The translations under genes and the position numbers were made by a program. From Hymenobacter armeniacus (GTDB lineage: Bacteria > Bacteroidota > Bacteroidia > Cytophagales > Hymenobacteraceae): a stretch of DNA of 64,000 nucleotides. The notes under the pieces are model-generated. The model did no database searches. It was not told the DNA's origin and worked only from the letters and a program-made list of their open reading frames with translations. The DNA is taken from assembly GCF_014699055.1 (NCBI RefSeq), contig NZ_JACXAC010000002.1:1-64000 (forward strand). Reading direction: 5' to 3'. Below are positions 34,362 through 42,552 of the stretch, one piece after another (the first letter of the stretch is position 1; each line of letters starts with the position of its first letter).

Positions 34362-35537
34362 ATGTCAGAGCGCGAAGTGCCCTTGTCCGAACCGACGTTG
34401 TCGTATGCCGACCTGGCGAAGCGCGAACACCAGCTTTCGGTGATTTTTAACACCATTGCCGACGTCACGTTTGTGTTGAGCGTGGAAGATGACGGCCGCT
34501 ACCGCTTCATTTTCGCCAACAGCGCTTTTGAGAAAGCCACGGGAGTGCCGGTAGAAAAAGTGGCCGGCAGCTACGTGAGTGACGTTATTCCGGAGCCTTC
34601 GCTGAGCCTGGTGCTCACCAAATACGAAGAAGCCATCCGCACCTCGCAGCGGGTGAGCTGGCTGGAAACCTCTGACTATCCCACCGGCCGCGTGACGGGC
34701 GAAGTGAGCGTGACGCCGGTGCACGACGAAGCCGGCCGCTGCTACCAGCTGGTGGGCGTGGTGCACGACCTCACCAAGGAAAAGCAGGCCGAAGAGCGCC
34801 AGCTCCTGCTCACGGAACAACTCGTGCAGCAAAATTCCGACCTGCAGCAGTTCACGTACATCGTGTCGCACAACCTGCGGGCCCCGCTGGCCAATGCCTT
34901 GGGCTTTACCGATTTGCTGTCGCGGCTAGACAAACGCTCCGATACGTTTGACGTGTCGTTGCAGCACCTGCGCACCAGCATTCAACAGCTCGACCAGGTG
35001 ATGATGGACGTGAACAACATTCTGTCGCTGCGCGACTCGCAGGACGGCTACCGGCCCGAACCCGTGCCCGTGGCCGCCGTGTGCCAGCAGGCGCTGCTCA
35101 GCCTGCAGGAGGCATTGCGGGACTGCGGCGGCCAGCTGCACAACGCCATCCCGGCAACGCTGCACGTGGCGGGCAGCCGGGCCTATTTCCACAGCATTTT
35201 CCACAATCTGATTTCCAACGCCATCAAGTACCGCTCCGACGCGCGGCCATTGCAGATTGACATAGCGGCGGCCCAGGACCCGCGCCTGGGCACCATCCTC
35301 ACGGTGCGCGACAACGGCTCCGGGTTCGACCAGGAGAAGGCGAGCGATAATATTTTTCAGCTGTACCGTCGCTTTCACGGCGGCACGGGTACTGCCGGGC
35401 GCGGCATCGGCCTTTTCCTGGTGAAGGCCCACGCAGAAGCCATGGGCGGGGCTATTTCCGTTCGGAGCCGCCTCGACGAAGGCACCGAATTTACCCTTCA
35501 TTTCAGGCCCCGTGCGGATGAAAACCTACCTCATTGA
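34362..35537 (+). CDS. PAS-domain sensor histidine kinase
   Basis: A 391-residue cytoplasmic kinase with no membrane segment. A PAS domain covers about 22-140, followed by a short coiled coil. The phosphoacceptor is His170 in SHNLRAPLANALGF. The ATPase domain has N-box NLISNAIKY, G1 DNGSGF and G2 GRGIGLFLVKAHAEAMGG. It is divergent from nuo and overlaps the downstream receiver gene by 20 bp, so the pair is probably cognate. The signal sensed by PAS is unknown; proximity to nuo makes redox or energy sensing possible but unproven. Confidence 0.9.
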   Translation: MSEREVPLSEPTLSYADLAKREHQLSVIFNTIADVTFVLSVEDDGRYRFIFANSAFEKATGVPVEKVAGSYVSDVIPEPSLSLVLTKYEEAIRTSQRVSWLETSDYPTGRVTGEVSVTPVHDEAGRCYQLVGVVHDLTKEKQAEERQLLLTEQLVQQNSDLQQFTYIVSHNLRAPLANALGFTDLLSRLDKRSDTFDVSLQHLRTSIQQLDQVMMDVNNILSLRDSQDGYRPEPVPVAAVCQQALLSLQEALRDCGGQLHNAIPATLHVAGSRAYFHSIFHNLISNAIKYRSDARPLQIDIAAAQDPRLGTILTVRDNGSGFDQEKASDNIFQLYRRFHGGTGTAGRGIGLFLVKAHAEAMGGAISVRSRLDEGTEFTLHFRPRADENLPH

Positions 35538-35922
35538 CGACGACAACCTTGCCACCTACCTCACCGAGCAGCTCCTGCGGGCCGAAGGATTTTCCAACAC
35601 CATCTGCACGTTCCAATCGGCCCAAAAAGCGCTGGACAAGCTGCTGATGCGGGCGAAGGAAAATCTGATGCCCCAAGTGGTTTTTCTGGACTTGAACATG
35701 CCCGAAATGGACGGCTGGCAGTTTCTGGATGCCCTCGCACCCTACGAAGAAGAATTGCGGGGGCACTGCGCCATCTACATCCTCACGTCGTCGCTGGCCC
35801 TGGCCGACCTCGAAAAATCGAAGGAATACGACTTGGTGGCGGGCCTGATTCACAAGCCGCTGGACAGCGGCGAAATCCGGGCCATCCAGTCGAAATTAGG
35901 AGGCGACGCGGACGCTGAATGA
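35518..35922 (+). CDS. Single-domain response regulator (CheY-like)
   Basis: A 134-residue stand-alone receiver domain. The acidic pocket is Asp8 and Asp9 (LIDDDN), the phosphoacceptor is Asp58 (VFLDLNMPEMDGW), with the switch Thr90/Ser91 and the conserved Lys113 in HKPLD. No output domain follows, so it acts by protein interaction or as a phosphorelay intermediate. ATG 35518 overlaps the kinase gene; a GTG two codons upstream is an alternative. Confidence 0.92.
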   Translation: MKTYLIDDDNLATYLTEQLLRAEGFSNTICTFQSAQKALDKLLMRAKENLMPQVVFLDLNMPEMDGWQFLDALAPYEEELRGHCAIYILTSSLALADLEKSKEYDLVAGLIHKPLDSGEIRAIQSKLGGDADAE

Positions 35923-35949
35923 CTCTCAGCCAGATTCACTATTGACATG

Positions 35950-35985
35950 AAAAAGCCGCCTCCGGTGAAAGAGACGGCTTTTTTG
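35950..35985. terminator. Intrinsic terminator between the response regulator and pruA
   Basis: A stem of about 12 bp with one mismatch, flanked by A and T runs, lies between convergent genes and can serve both. Confidence 0.75.
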
Positions 35986-36004
35986 TGGCTAACTGACAAG
36001 GCCC

Positions 36005-37669
36005 TTACAACCCTTTGTCGCGGTTCAAATCCTCGGCCGGCTCCGAGCCCAGGAAGGGGTAGCGGTAGTCCGTGACGGGTACAAAGGTCTCCTTGATGGC
36101 GCGGGGCGACACCCAACGGATGAGGTTGAGTTGCGAGCCGGCTTTGTCGTTGGTGCCGGAAGCGCGGGCCCCGCCGAAGGGCTGCTGGCCCACCACGGCG
36201 CCAGTAGGCTTGTCGTTGATGTAGAAGTTGCCGGCCGAGTTTTGCAGGCTCTTGCTGGCCAGGTCGATGGCGTACCGGTCCTGGGCAAACACGGCGCCGG
36301 TGAGGGCGTAGGGCGAGGTGGTGTCCACCAACTCCAGCGTTTCTTCGAACTGGTTCTCGTCGTAAATGTGCACCGTGAGCACGGGGCCGAACAGCTCCTC
36401 GCACATGGTCACGTACTTGGGGTCTTTGGCCACGATGACGGTGGGCTCGATGAAATAGCCCTTCGACTTGTCATAATTGCCGCCGGCAATGATTTCCACG
36501 TTCGGGTCGGCCTTGGCGTTGTCGAGGTACTTGGCCAGCTTATCGAAGGACACCTCGCTGATAACGGCGTTGATGAAATTGCCGAAGTCTTCCACGTCGC
36601 CCATCTTGAAGGAGGCGAGGTCTTCCTTCACGTAGCCGAGGATTTCCTGGGCCGTGTTGGATGGCAGGTAGACGCGCGAAGCGGCCGAGCACTTCTGGCC
36701 CTGGTACTCGAAAGCGCCCCGGCTCATGGCCACGGCCACGGCTTTGGGGTGAGCCGAGTGGTGGGCGAGGATGAAGTCTTTGCCGCCGGTTTCGCCCACG
36801 ATGCGCGGGTAGGACTTGTAGAGGTGAATGTTCTGACCGATGGTCTTCCAGATGTTCTGGAACACGCCGGTGGAGCCGGTGAAGTGGATGCCAGCAAAGT
36901 CGCGGTGCGAGAAAATGACGTCGCCGGCCGTGGGGCCGTCCACATACACCAAGTTGATGACGCCATCGGGCACGCCGGCTTCCTTGAATAGCTCCATCAG
37001 CACCTGGGCCGAATAAATCTGGGTGTTGGCGGGCTTCCAGACGATGACGTTGCCCATCATGGCCGCCGACGAAGGCAGGTTGCCGGCGATGGACGTAAAG
37101 TTGAACGGCGTGAGGGCGAACACGAAGCCTTCCAGGGCGCGGTGCTCCACGCGGTTCCACATGCCGGGCAGGCTCTCGGGCTGCTGCTTGTAGATTTCCT
37201 GCATGTAGTACACGTTGAAGCGGAAGAAGTCAATCAGTTCACAGGCGGCGTCGATTTCGGCCTGGAAGGCGTTCTTACTCTGGCCCAGCATGGTGGCCGC
37301 GTTGATGCGGGCGCGGTAGGGGCCGGCCAGCAAATCGGCGGCCTTGAGGAACACGGCGGCGCGGTGCTCCCAGGGCAGCTCGGCCCAGGCGGTGCGGGCA
37401 GCCAGCGCGGCGTCGATGGCCAGCTGCACGTGGCTGGCGTCGCCGGCGTGGAAGTGGGCGATGGTGCGCTGGTGGTCATGGGGCGGGGCAATGCGCTCCA
37501 GCTTGCCCGTCCGCACCTGCTTGCCGCCGATGTACATCGGAATGTCCAGCTCCAGCCCGCGCAGGCTCTTGAGCTGCTGCTGCAGCTCCAGCCGCTCTTT
37601 CGAGCCGGGCGCGTAGCCCTTCACGGGTTCGTTAATCGGGTAGGGGACGTTAAAAAAGGCGTTGGCCAT
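36005..37669 (-). CDS. pruA: L-glutamate gamma-semialdehyde (1-pyrroline-5-carboxylate) dehydrogenase
   Basis: NAD-dependent aldehyde dehydrogenase that completes proline degradation to glutamate. The 554-residue protein has the active-site Glu region IVGETGGKD, the catalytic Cys in EYQGQKCSAASR, and the substrate tail PFGGARASGTNDKAG. The N-terminal FNVPYPINEPV is typical of the eukaryotic-like P5CDH group found in Bacteroidota. No proline dehydrogenase (prodh) gene is adjacent. A -7 element lies at 37713-37720. Confidence 0.95.
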   Translation of the reverse strand: MANAFFNVPYPINEPVKGYAPGSKERLELQQQLKSLRGLELDIPMYIGGKQVRTGKLERIAPPHDHQRTIAHFHAGDASHVQLAIDAALAARTAWAELPWEHRAAVFLKAADLLAGPYRARINAATMLGQSKNAFQAEIDAACELIDFFRFNVYYMQEIYKQQPESLPGMWNRVEHRALEGFVFALTPFNFTSIAGNLPSSAAMMGNVIVWKPANTQIYSAQVLMELFKEAGVPDGVINLVYVDGPTAGDVIFSHRDFAGIHFTGSTGVFQNIWKTIGQNIHLYKSYPRIVGETGGKDFILAHHSAHPKAVAVAMSRGAFEYQGQKCSAASRVYLPSNTAQEILGYVKEDLASFKMGDVEDFGNFINAVISEVSFDKLAKYLDNAKADPNVEIIAGGNYDKSKGYFIEPTVIVAKDPKYVTMCEELFGPVLTVHIYDENQFEETLELVDTTSPYALTGAVFAQDRYAIDLASKSLQNSAGNFYINDKPTGAVVGQQPFGGARASGTNDKAGSQLNLIRWVSPRAIKETFVPVTDYRYPFLGSEPAEDLNRDKGL

Positions 37670-37712
37670 AAGGGTTCGGGTTAGGTTTGGGAAGGTTTAG
37701 GGTGGGATGGGG

Positions 37713-37720
37713 CAAAGGTA
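37713..37720 (-). promoter_or_regulatory. -7 element of the pruA promoter
   Basis: TACCTTTG on the minus strand fully matches TAnnTTTG, 44 bp before the pruA ATG. No TTG at -33. Confidence 0.4.
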
Positions 37721-37737
37721 GGATGATACTATAACAG

Positions 37738-38082
37738 CTATAGTGGATAGCCCACATGCCAAGGAGCATTAAATGATTCAGGGCCGACTTCAAGTTGTAA
37801 CAACAAAGCATATAGCTCAGCAACATCAGCAACGTAATAGCTAGTTTGGGCTACAATTGCCAAATCTTCGTCTCCATCTTCAGCATACTTATTCAGTAGT
37901 GCCATATCAAACTCAATATCAGAAACGTGATAAAGGTGTGGTGGCTGCGCTACGACGCTCCATCTCTTAACATCAATCATGACCCAGCGTTTCTGATTGC
38001 TTGCTGATGCCCGGGCTATTGCTGCAATTGGTTTTTGCAGCATATCAATTCGATTCCAAACTTTGACTGGAATAGTTTTCAT
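37738..38082 (-). CDS. Hypothetical protein
   Basis: A 114-residue protein without signal peptide, membrane segment or recognised motif. It begins MKTIPVKVWNRIDML and has an acidic central segment (KYAEDGDEDLAIVAQ). Its composition is more AT-rich than its neighbours. It lies 10 bp downstream of the dNMP kinase-like gene in the same direction, so the two may be one transcript. Accessory origin is plausible. Confidence 0.5.
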   Translation of the reverse strand: MKTIPVKVWNRIDMLQKPIAAIARASASNQKRWVMIDVKRWSVVAQPPHLYHVSDIEFDMALLNKYAEDGDEDLAIVAQTSYYVADVAELYALLLQLEVGPESFNAPWHVGYPL

Positions 38083-38092
38083 CTTTGAGATG

Positions 38093-38641
38093 CTACAGCC
38101 GCTTCAGCAGCTCGCGCACCTGCCGCTCCAAGTCCTGATACGAGCCCGTGTTGTGCAGCACGTAGTCAAAATTGGGGTAAGTATCCATTGATACTTCGCT
38201 GGGGTGGTTGTCGTCGCGGGTGCCGTCGCCGCGCTGCTGCAGCGGGTCGCCTTCCACGCGCAGCATGATGCCGCCGCGCGCCCGGATGGGGTCGGCCTCG
38301 TTGGCGTAGCGCACGTCAGGCACCAGCACGCAGGCATCGTGCGGCAGCGCGGCAAAGAAGGCATCGACCCACACCAACGGCTCCCACTGGCGCAGGGCTT
38401 CGCCCACCTGCTGCAGCATTTCGCCCCGGGTGCGCCGGAACGTGGGCACCAGCTCAGCCTTGCCTTTTTGCGAGTAATAGGGGGCCACGTCCTCGCCCGT
38501 GAGGGCGGCGCAGACCGATTTGATGGAGTCGCCGAACGAGCGGACCTGCCAGAGGCGTTCGGGCTGCAGCTGCTGAATGAGCCGGGCCACGGTGTCTTTG
38601 CCGCTGCCCCGGCGGCCGGAGAGGCCAATGAGGTGAATCAT
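38093..38641 (-). CDS. Deoxynucleoside monophosphate kinase-like P-loop protein
   Basis: A 182-residue protein with the P-loop GLSGRRGSGKDT at 6-17, a substrate region RSFGDSIKSVCAALTGED, and VLVPDVRYANEADPIRARGG, which carries the DVR(Y/F)xNE signature of phage-type dNMP kinases and related chromosomal proteins. It would phosphorylate dNMPs to dNDPs; the final DNxHPSE motif is also typical. ATG 38641 fits the P-loop position. The family is often phage borne, but similar genes occur on chromosomes. Confidence 0.75.
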   Translation of the reverse strand: MIHLIGLSGRRGSGKDTVARLIQQLQPERLWQVRSFGDSIKSVCAALTGEDVAPYYSQKGKAELVPTFRRTRGEMLQQVGEALRQWEPLVWVDAFFAALPHDACVLVPDVRYANEADPIRARGGIMLRVEGDPLQQRGDGTRDDNHPSEVSMDTYPNFDYVLHNTGSYQDLERQVRELLKRL

Positions 38642-38651
38642 AAAACAATAC

Positions 38652-38741
38652 TGAGACTTGCAACATTGAGACACGGGACATGAGAATGTAAGCAGTACTT
38701 CGTTTGCCTCCCGCTTCTCGTGTCTAAATGTCTCAAATCTC
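38652..38741. repeat. Palindromic intergenic element D
   Basis: Left arm with TGAGACTTGCAACATTGAGA and CACGGGACATGAGAA, right arm with CTTCTCGTGTCTAAATGTCTCAA (split here for length: CTTCTCGTGTC, then TAAATGTCTCAA). The imperfect palindrome fills the gap between the dNMP kinase and yjjG genes. Only one copy was seen in the window. Confidence 0.6.
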
Positions 38742-38744
38742 TTA

Positions 38745-39437
38745 TTACAAAAACCCTTTCAACTCGCTCAGGCAGCTGATTTCGTGCGTGGTTTGGGCGA
38801 AGTGGCGGCGCTTGTCGGGGTTGAAATAGACCTGGTCGATGCCGGCATTGAACGCGCCCAGCACGTCGCATTCCAGGTTGTCGCCTATCATCAGGCTTTC
38901 GGCGGCCGTGGCGCCGGTGTGCTGCAGGGCGTGCTGAAACATGCGCGGGTCGGGCTTGAGGTGGCCGCTGTGCTCGGAGGTGATGACCGACTCGAAGTAG
39001 TGCGTCAGGTTCGAGGAGGCCAGCTTGGTGGCCTGAATATCGTTGAAGCCGTTGGTGATGAGGTGCATCCGGTACTTGGGCTTCAGGTAGTCGAGCACCT
39101 CGTGGGTGTAGGGAAACACCGCCGACTTCAGCGGCAGAATGTCCGTAAACTCGGCCGAGATGGTGGCGGGCACGTCGGCGTCCGGCACGCCCAACTTGCT
39201 GAGCGTGCGCGAGAAACGCACGTCGCGCAGCTGCGTTTGCGAAATTTTGCCACTCTGGTACATGCGCCACAGCGCGTGGTTGATGTCGCTGTACACCCGA
39301 ATGAATTCCTCCACCGTGAACGTGCCAAACCGCGCAAAATCGTGCCGCGCGTAGAGCGTGCGCAGCGTTTCGTTGGCGTTTTTCTCGAAGTCCCACAGCG
39401 TGTGGTCGAGGTCGAAGAACAGGTGGCGGTATTTCAT
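38745..39437 (-). CDS. yjjG: YjjG-family noncanonical pyrimidine nucleotidase (HAD hydrolase)
   Basis: HAD phosphatase that removes phosphate from noncanonical or excess pyrimidine nucleotides. The 230-residue protein has motif I FFDLDHTLWD (Asp9 nucleophile, Asp11), motif II LITNGF, the Lys of HLKPDPRMF, and motif IV MIGDNLECDVLGA. The helical cap lies at about 15-95. The N-terminal signature DLDHTLWDFEKNA is characteristic of the YjjG/YfnB type. Confidence 0.9.
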   Translation of the reverse strand: MKYRHLFFDLDHTLWDFEKNANETLRTLYARHDFARFGTFTVEEFIRVYSDINHALWRMYQSGKISQTQLRDVRFSRTLSKLGVPDADVPATISAEFTDILPLKSAVFPYTHEVLDYLKPKYRMHLITNGFNDIQATKLASSNLTHYFESVITSEHSGHLKPDPRMFQHALQHTGATAAESLMIGDNLECDVLGAFNAGIDQVYFNPDKRRHFAQTTHEISCLSELKGFL

Positions 39438-39439
39438 AA

Positions 39440-39520
39440 GTAGTTGTCAGTTGCTGGTTGTCAGTTGTTGGTTACCGTTTCAGAGAATCTGACAACTAAT
39501 AACCAGCAACTGACAACCAA
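39440..39520. repeat. Palindromic intergenic element C2
   Basis: Left arm TAGTTGTCAGTTGCTGG with a second TTGTCAGTTG (39440-39474); right arm with TCTGACAACTA and CCAGCAACTGACAAC (39488-39520). Same word set as 32931-33012. It fills the yjjG to UbiA-gene gap almost to the base. Confidence 0.75.
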
Positions 39521-39521
39521 T

Positions 39522-40457
39522 CTAAATCGAGCCGGCCAGCGCCATGCTGAGCACGCCCGCCAGCATGATGCCTTTGCACCACGCGCTGAGGTAATGAAAA
39601 TGCCGGCGCCGGTCGGCGCGAATGAGCAGGCGCACCAGCTGGGCCATGGGCAGCAACACCAGCACCACCAGCCAGGTGCCCAGCGGCCAGTGGCCGCCCG
39701 CAAACAACCGGGCCGTGGCCCCCAAGGTTAGCAGCGCCAGGCAGCCCAGGAAAAAGCCCGTGACCCATTTGGTGCGGGCCACGCCCCACACCAGCGGCAG
39801 CGTGCGGCAGCCGTGCTGGGCGTCGCCCTTCATGTCTTCCACGTCTTTCACAATCTCGCGCACCATAGTGAGCAAGAAGGCGGCCAGCGCGTAGGGCCAC
39901 ACCACGCTGTGGCTGTCGTGGCGAGCCAGCTGCCATTGCAGCTCGGGCAGCAGCACCAGCGCCGCCGTGAGCGTGGCAATGCTGGCGTTGCCCACCAAGG
40001 CCACGCGCTTGAACCGCGCCGAATAGCCCCACAGCAGCAGCGCCGTGCCCAGCGTGACCAGCCCCAGCACCGGGTGCAGCCAGCCGGCCAGCAGCACGCC
40101 CGCGCCGCTCAGCAGCATGTGGGCCAGCATGGCCTTGCGCCGGTTCACCACGCGGCCCACCACCAGCCGGTCGGGCCGGTTGATGGCGTCAATCTTCACG
40201 TCGTAGTAGTCGTTGATGATGTAGCCGGCCGCCGCCACCAGCAGCGCCGCCAGCACCAGCGCCCCGAAGCGCGGCGCCAGCAACGACTCCCGCAGCGGCG
40301 CCTGCGGCAGCAGCAGCCCGGCCCGCACCAGCACCATGCACAGCAGCATTATCAGCAGGTTGGGCCAGCGCACCAGCGTGGGCAGGGCCGTGCGCAGCCG
40401 CTCGGCCGGAAGCGAGGGCACGGCGGCGGTGGGCGGCTTGGGCGGAAGCGGGGGCAT
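39522..40457 (-). CDS. UbiA-family prenyltransferase
   Basis: Integral membrane prenyltransferase of 311 residues with about nine membrane segments. The first Asp-rich motif is NDYYDVKID (Asn82, Asp83, Asp86, Asp90) and the second is REIVKDVEDMKGD. YSARFKR between them is typical. The group is often annotated as geranylgeranylglycerol-phosphate geranylgeranyltransferase in Bacteroidota, but quinone or haem prenylation cannot be excluded. ATG 40457 chosen; an upstream TTG/GTG extension would be Pro/Arg-rich and run into the cspA terminator. Confidence 0.85.
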   Translation of the reverse strand: MPPLPPKPPTAAVPSLPAERLRTALPTLVRWPNLLIMLLCMVLVRAGLLLPQAPLRESLLAPRFGALVLAALLVAAAGYIINDYYDVKIDAINRPDRLVVGRVVNRRKAMLAHMLLSGAGVLLAGWLHPVLGLVTLGTALLLWGYSARFKRVALVGNASIATLTAALVLLPELQWQLARHDSHSVVWPYALAAFLLTMVREIVKDVEDMKGDAQHGCRTLPLVWGVARTKWVTGFFLGCLALLTLGATARLFAGGHWPLGTWLVVLVLLPMAQLVRLLIRADRRRHFHYLSAWCKGIMLAGVLSMALAGSI

Positions 40458-40522
40458 GGCGGAGCGGGCAGGCAAGGTGCAAAGGTCGGGCACAGCGGCG
40501 GGCCGGCCGGCCGGGCCATAAA

Positions 40523-40551
40523 AAAAGCTTCTCCGGGAAGGAGAAGCTTTT
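40523..40551 (-). terminator. Intrinsic terminator after cspA
   Basis: A perfect 12-bp inverted repeat (40523-40534 with 40540-40551), followed on the minus strand by a T-run, 35 bp beyond the cspA stop. Confidence 0.85.
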
Positions 40552-40585
40552 GCTGGGGGCACCAGCCACTGCGGTGGCCGGCGAC

Positions 40586-40780
40586 TCAGATTTTGCGAAC
40601 GTTGACGGCGTTGATGCCCTTGCGGCCTTCCTGCGTTTCGAATTCCACCCGGTCATTTTGCTGCACCGTGACTCCGTTGAGGCCCGTTACGTGTACGAAA
40701 AAGTCTTCTTTCGTTTGGTCGTCGGTCACGAAGCCGTAGCCTTTGGCTTCGTTGAAAAATTTAATAATGCCGGTTTTCAT
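40586..40780 (-). CDS. Cold-shock protein (CspA family)
   Basis: A 64-residue OB-fold RNA chaperone with RNP1 KGYGFVTD (13-20) and RNP2 DFFVHV (26-31). Start ATG 40780 gives the conserved MKTGIIKFFNEAKGYGF. A longer frame upstream is Pro-rich and not family-like. A 145-bp leader precedes it and may fold, as for many csp genes, but no specific structure could be established by eye. Confidence 0.94.
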   Translation of the reverse strand: MKTGIIKFFNEAKGYGFVTDDQTKEDFFVHVTGLNGVTVQQNDRVEFETQEGRKGINAVNVRKI

Positions 40781-40925
40781 GCAAAAAACGAATAATGGAA
40801 AGGAAGGAAACCGCCCGGGTAAAGGCTGCGGCAATGCCTGAAGCGGCGGGTAAAAGCCCACTTCAGGCCAGCTTACGCGGGAAGTCGGCGCCGGGTTGGC
40901 CGCGTGAGGCGGCTAGCTCGGCCGT

Positions 40926-41162
40926 TTATTGGTTGTCGCGCCACTCGTACACCCACTTGGCCTGGATTTGCTCCAGGTGGCCTTCGGTGGCCTGCTCGCG
41001 GGTGCCGTCGAAGTTGTCGAGGCTCAGCACCCACTCGATGAGGTCGGTGAAGCGAATGCGGTAGATTTTGGCCTCGGTGAAGTCGTCGCCGAACTTCTCG
41101 TAGAGCGCCATGGCAATGTCCTCGTGGTCGGCCCAGTGCATGGGCGGCTCGAAATGAGTCAT
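40926..41162 (-). CDS. iscX: IscX-like Fe-S cluster assembly regulator
   Basis: A 78-residue acidic protein. MHWADHEDIAMALYEKFGD and the RFTDLIEWVLSLDNFDG segment, followed by an ILEAI-like helix and a terminal WRDN, match IscX (YfhJ), which binds IscS and iron and adjusts cluster assembly rate. The downstream position next to an ISC-type ferredoxin, as in the E. coli isc operon, supports the call. Confidence 0.9.
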   Translation of the reverse strand: MTHFEPPMHWADHEDIAMALYEKFGDDFTEAKIYRIRFTDLIEWVLSLDNFDGTREQATEGHLEQIQAKWVYEWRDNQ

Positions 41163-41164
41163 TC

Positions 41165-41264
41165 TGTTGATGTGCTGATGAGTTGATGTGTTGATGTGCT
41201 GGGTGGTTGCTTTGTGATGTTTTTAGAAGCACATCAGCAAATCACCTCATCAGCACATCAAGAA
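41165..41264. repeat. Palindromic intergenic element B2
   Basis: Left arm TGTTGATGTGCTGATGAG plus further TTGATGTG words (41165-41200); right arm AGCACATCAGCAAATCA and TCAGCACATCAAG (41228-41264). Same word set as 27872-27975. It fills the iscX-ferredoxin gap exactly. Confidence 0.75.
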
Positions 41265-41600
41265 TTAGTGGCCCAGGAAGTGCTGGGGCGGAATGGTGAC
41301 GACGAGCTGCATGTCCTTGTCGACCACGCACTGGCAGGCCAGGCGGGAGTTGATGCGCGGGTTCTCGGCGCGGTCGATGAAGTCTTCTTCCTTGTCCGAA
41401 ATTTCGGGAAGGTCGTCGCCGCCGGAGTTGATGTACACGTGGCAGGTGCTGCAGCCGCACACGCCGCCGCAGTTGTGCTGCAGCTGAATGCCGTTGTTCA
41501 GGGCCACGTCGAGCACCGACTCGCCGGGGGCCGCCACGTGGGTTTGGGCCGGCTGGCCGTCGCTGAACTGGAAGGTGATGGTGGTGGCGGGAACAGACAA
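41265..41600 (-). CDS. fdx: ISC-type 2Fe-2S ferredoxin
   Basis: A 111-residue adrenodoxin-like ferredoxin that supplies electrons for Fe-S cluster assembly. Ligands are Cys44, Cys50, Cys53 and Cys89 (NCGGVCGCSTC, LACQC). The IxDKEEDFIDRA helix is typical of the ISC group. It is followed by iscX. It has its own well-formed promoter. Confidence 0.9.
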   Translation of the reverse strand: MSVPATTITFQFSDGQPAQTHVAAPGESVLDVALNNGIQLQHNCGGVCGCSTCHVYINSGGDDLPEISDKEEDFIDRAENPRINSRLACQCVVDKDMQLVVTIPPQHFLGH

Positions 41601-41643
41601 AACGAGAAACTTATAAGTCGAAAAAACACAGCGTTTGAAGCCG

Positions 41644-41673
41644 CAAAGGTACTCCCTCCCGCCCCGGCATCAA
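41644..41673 (-). promoter_or_regulatory. Promoter of the fdx-iscX pair
   Basis: On the minus strand TTG (41671-41673), a 19-bp spacer and TACCTTTG (41644-41651) match the Bacteroidota consensus fully. The -33 box overlaps the stop codon of the upstream DUF2520 gene. Confidence 0.65.
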
Positions 41674-42464
41674 AGCTGCGCCTGAATGCTGGCCGTGAGC
41701 TGCGCATAGAGCGCCTGCCAGGCCGGGTGCGCCGCCAGTGCCGCCGCGTGCGCGGCCAGCGTGGGGGCGTCGCGGCGCACGGCCGGCCCGGTTTGCACCG
41801 CAAAGGGCGGGTTGGCCAGGGCTTTGTCCACCGTTTCGCGCACCAGCGGGGCCAACAATTCGGCCGGGAGCCGGGCCTCGGCCAGCAAAGCATCGGCAAT
41901 GCCCAACAGGTGGTTGGTGAAATTGTTGGCAAACACGGCGGCCACGTGCAGCTTCAGCCGCTGGGCCGAGTCGAGGCGCAGCACCCGTTGGCTAAGGCTG
42001 CCGGCCAAATCCAGCAACGTGGTTTCGGCCGCAATGCCGCTGGCTTCGATGCACAGCGGCACCGCGGGCCAGTCGATGGCCCGGCCGGGGCTGAAGGTTT
42101 GGAGCGGGTAGAACACGCCCCCGCGAACGGCCGGCTGCGCGTCGAAAACCGAGAGCGGCAGGGCACCCGCCAGGTGTGCGACCAAGGCGCCTTCGGGCCA
42201 ACTGGTGGCGGCCAGCAGCGGGGCCACGGCGGCATCGGGCACGGCCAGCAGGTACACGTCGGCGGGCGGCAGGGGAGAAGCTACGTCACCGAGTACCTGC
42301 GCGCCGGGCAACTCCGCTGCTAATGCAGACGCGCGGTCGTGGTTGCGGTTCCAGACGAATGCCACCGAATGCCCCGCCGCCACTAGCGCGGGCCCCAGTT
42401 GGCTGGCCACGCGGCCGGCCCCAAGCAAACCGATTCGTAGAGGGGTAAAAGGGCGAGTTAACAT
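41670..42464 (-). CDS. Rossmann-like and DUF2520 domain protein
   Basis: A 264-residue predicted NAD(P)-binding oxidoreductase. N-terminal Rossmann motif IGLLGAGRVASQLG (about 11-24) with VWNRNHDRA at the end of strand 2; the C-terminal DUF2520 helical domain includes LHVAAVFANNFTNHLLGIA. This layout resembles F420- or NADP-dependent ketopantoate reductase-like proteins, but the substrate of the group is unknown. ATG 42464 is preceded by a terminator hairpin belonging to the ccm region. Confidence 0.85.
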   Translation of the reverse strand: MLTRPFTPLRIGLLGAGRVASQLGPALVAAGHSVAFVWNRNHDRASALAAELPGAQVLGDVASPLPPADVYLLAVPDAAVAPLLAATSWPEGALVAHLAGALPLSVFDAQPAVRGGVFYPLQTFSPGRAIDWPAVPLCIEASGIAAETTLLDLAGSLSQRVLRLDSAQRLKLHVAAVFANNFTNHLLGIADALLAEARLPAELLAPLVRETVDKALANPPFAVQTGPAVRRDAPTLAAHAAALAAHPAWQALYAQLTASIQAQL

Positions 42465-42501
42465 GGAAAAGGAGGCGGCTCAGGTCCTGCCGGAAGGGAA
42501 T

Positions 42502-42536
42502 AAAAAGGCCGCTTCTGCAATAGAAGCGGCTTTTTT
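42502..42536. terminator. Intrinsic terminator after ccmF
   Basis: A perfect 9-bp GC-rich stem (42508-42516 with 42522-42530) with A-run before and T-run after lies 17 bp past the ccmF stop on the minus strand. Confidence 0.8.
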
Positions 42537-42552
42537 GTATTCAGAAAATTAG

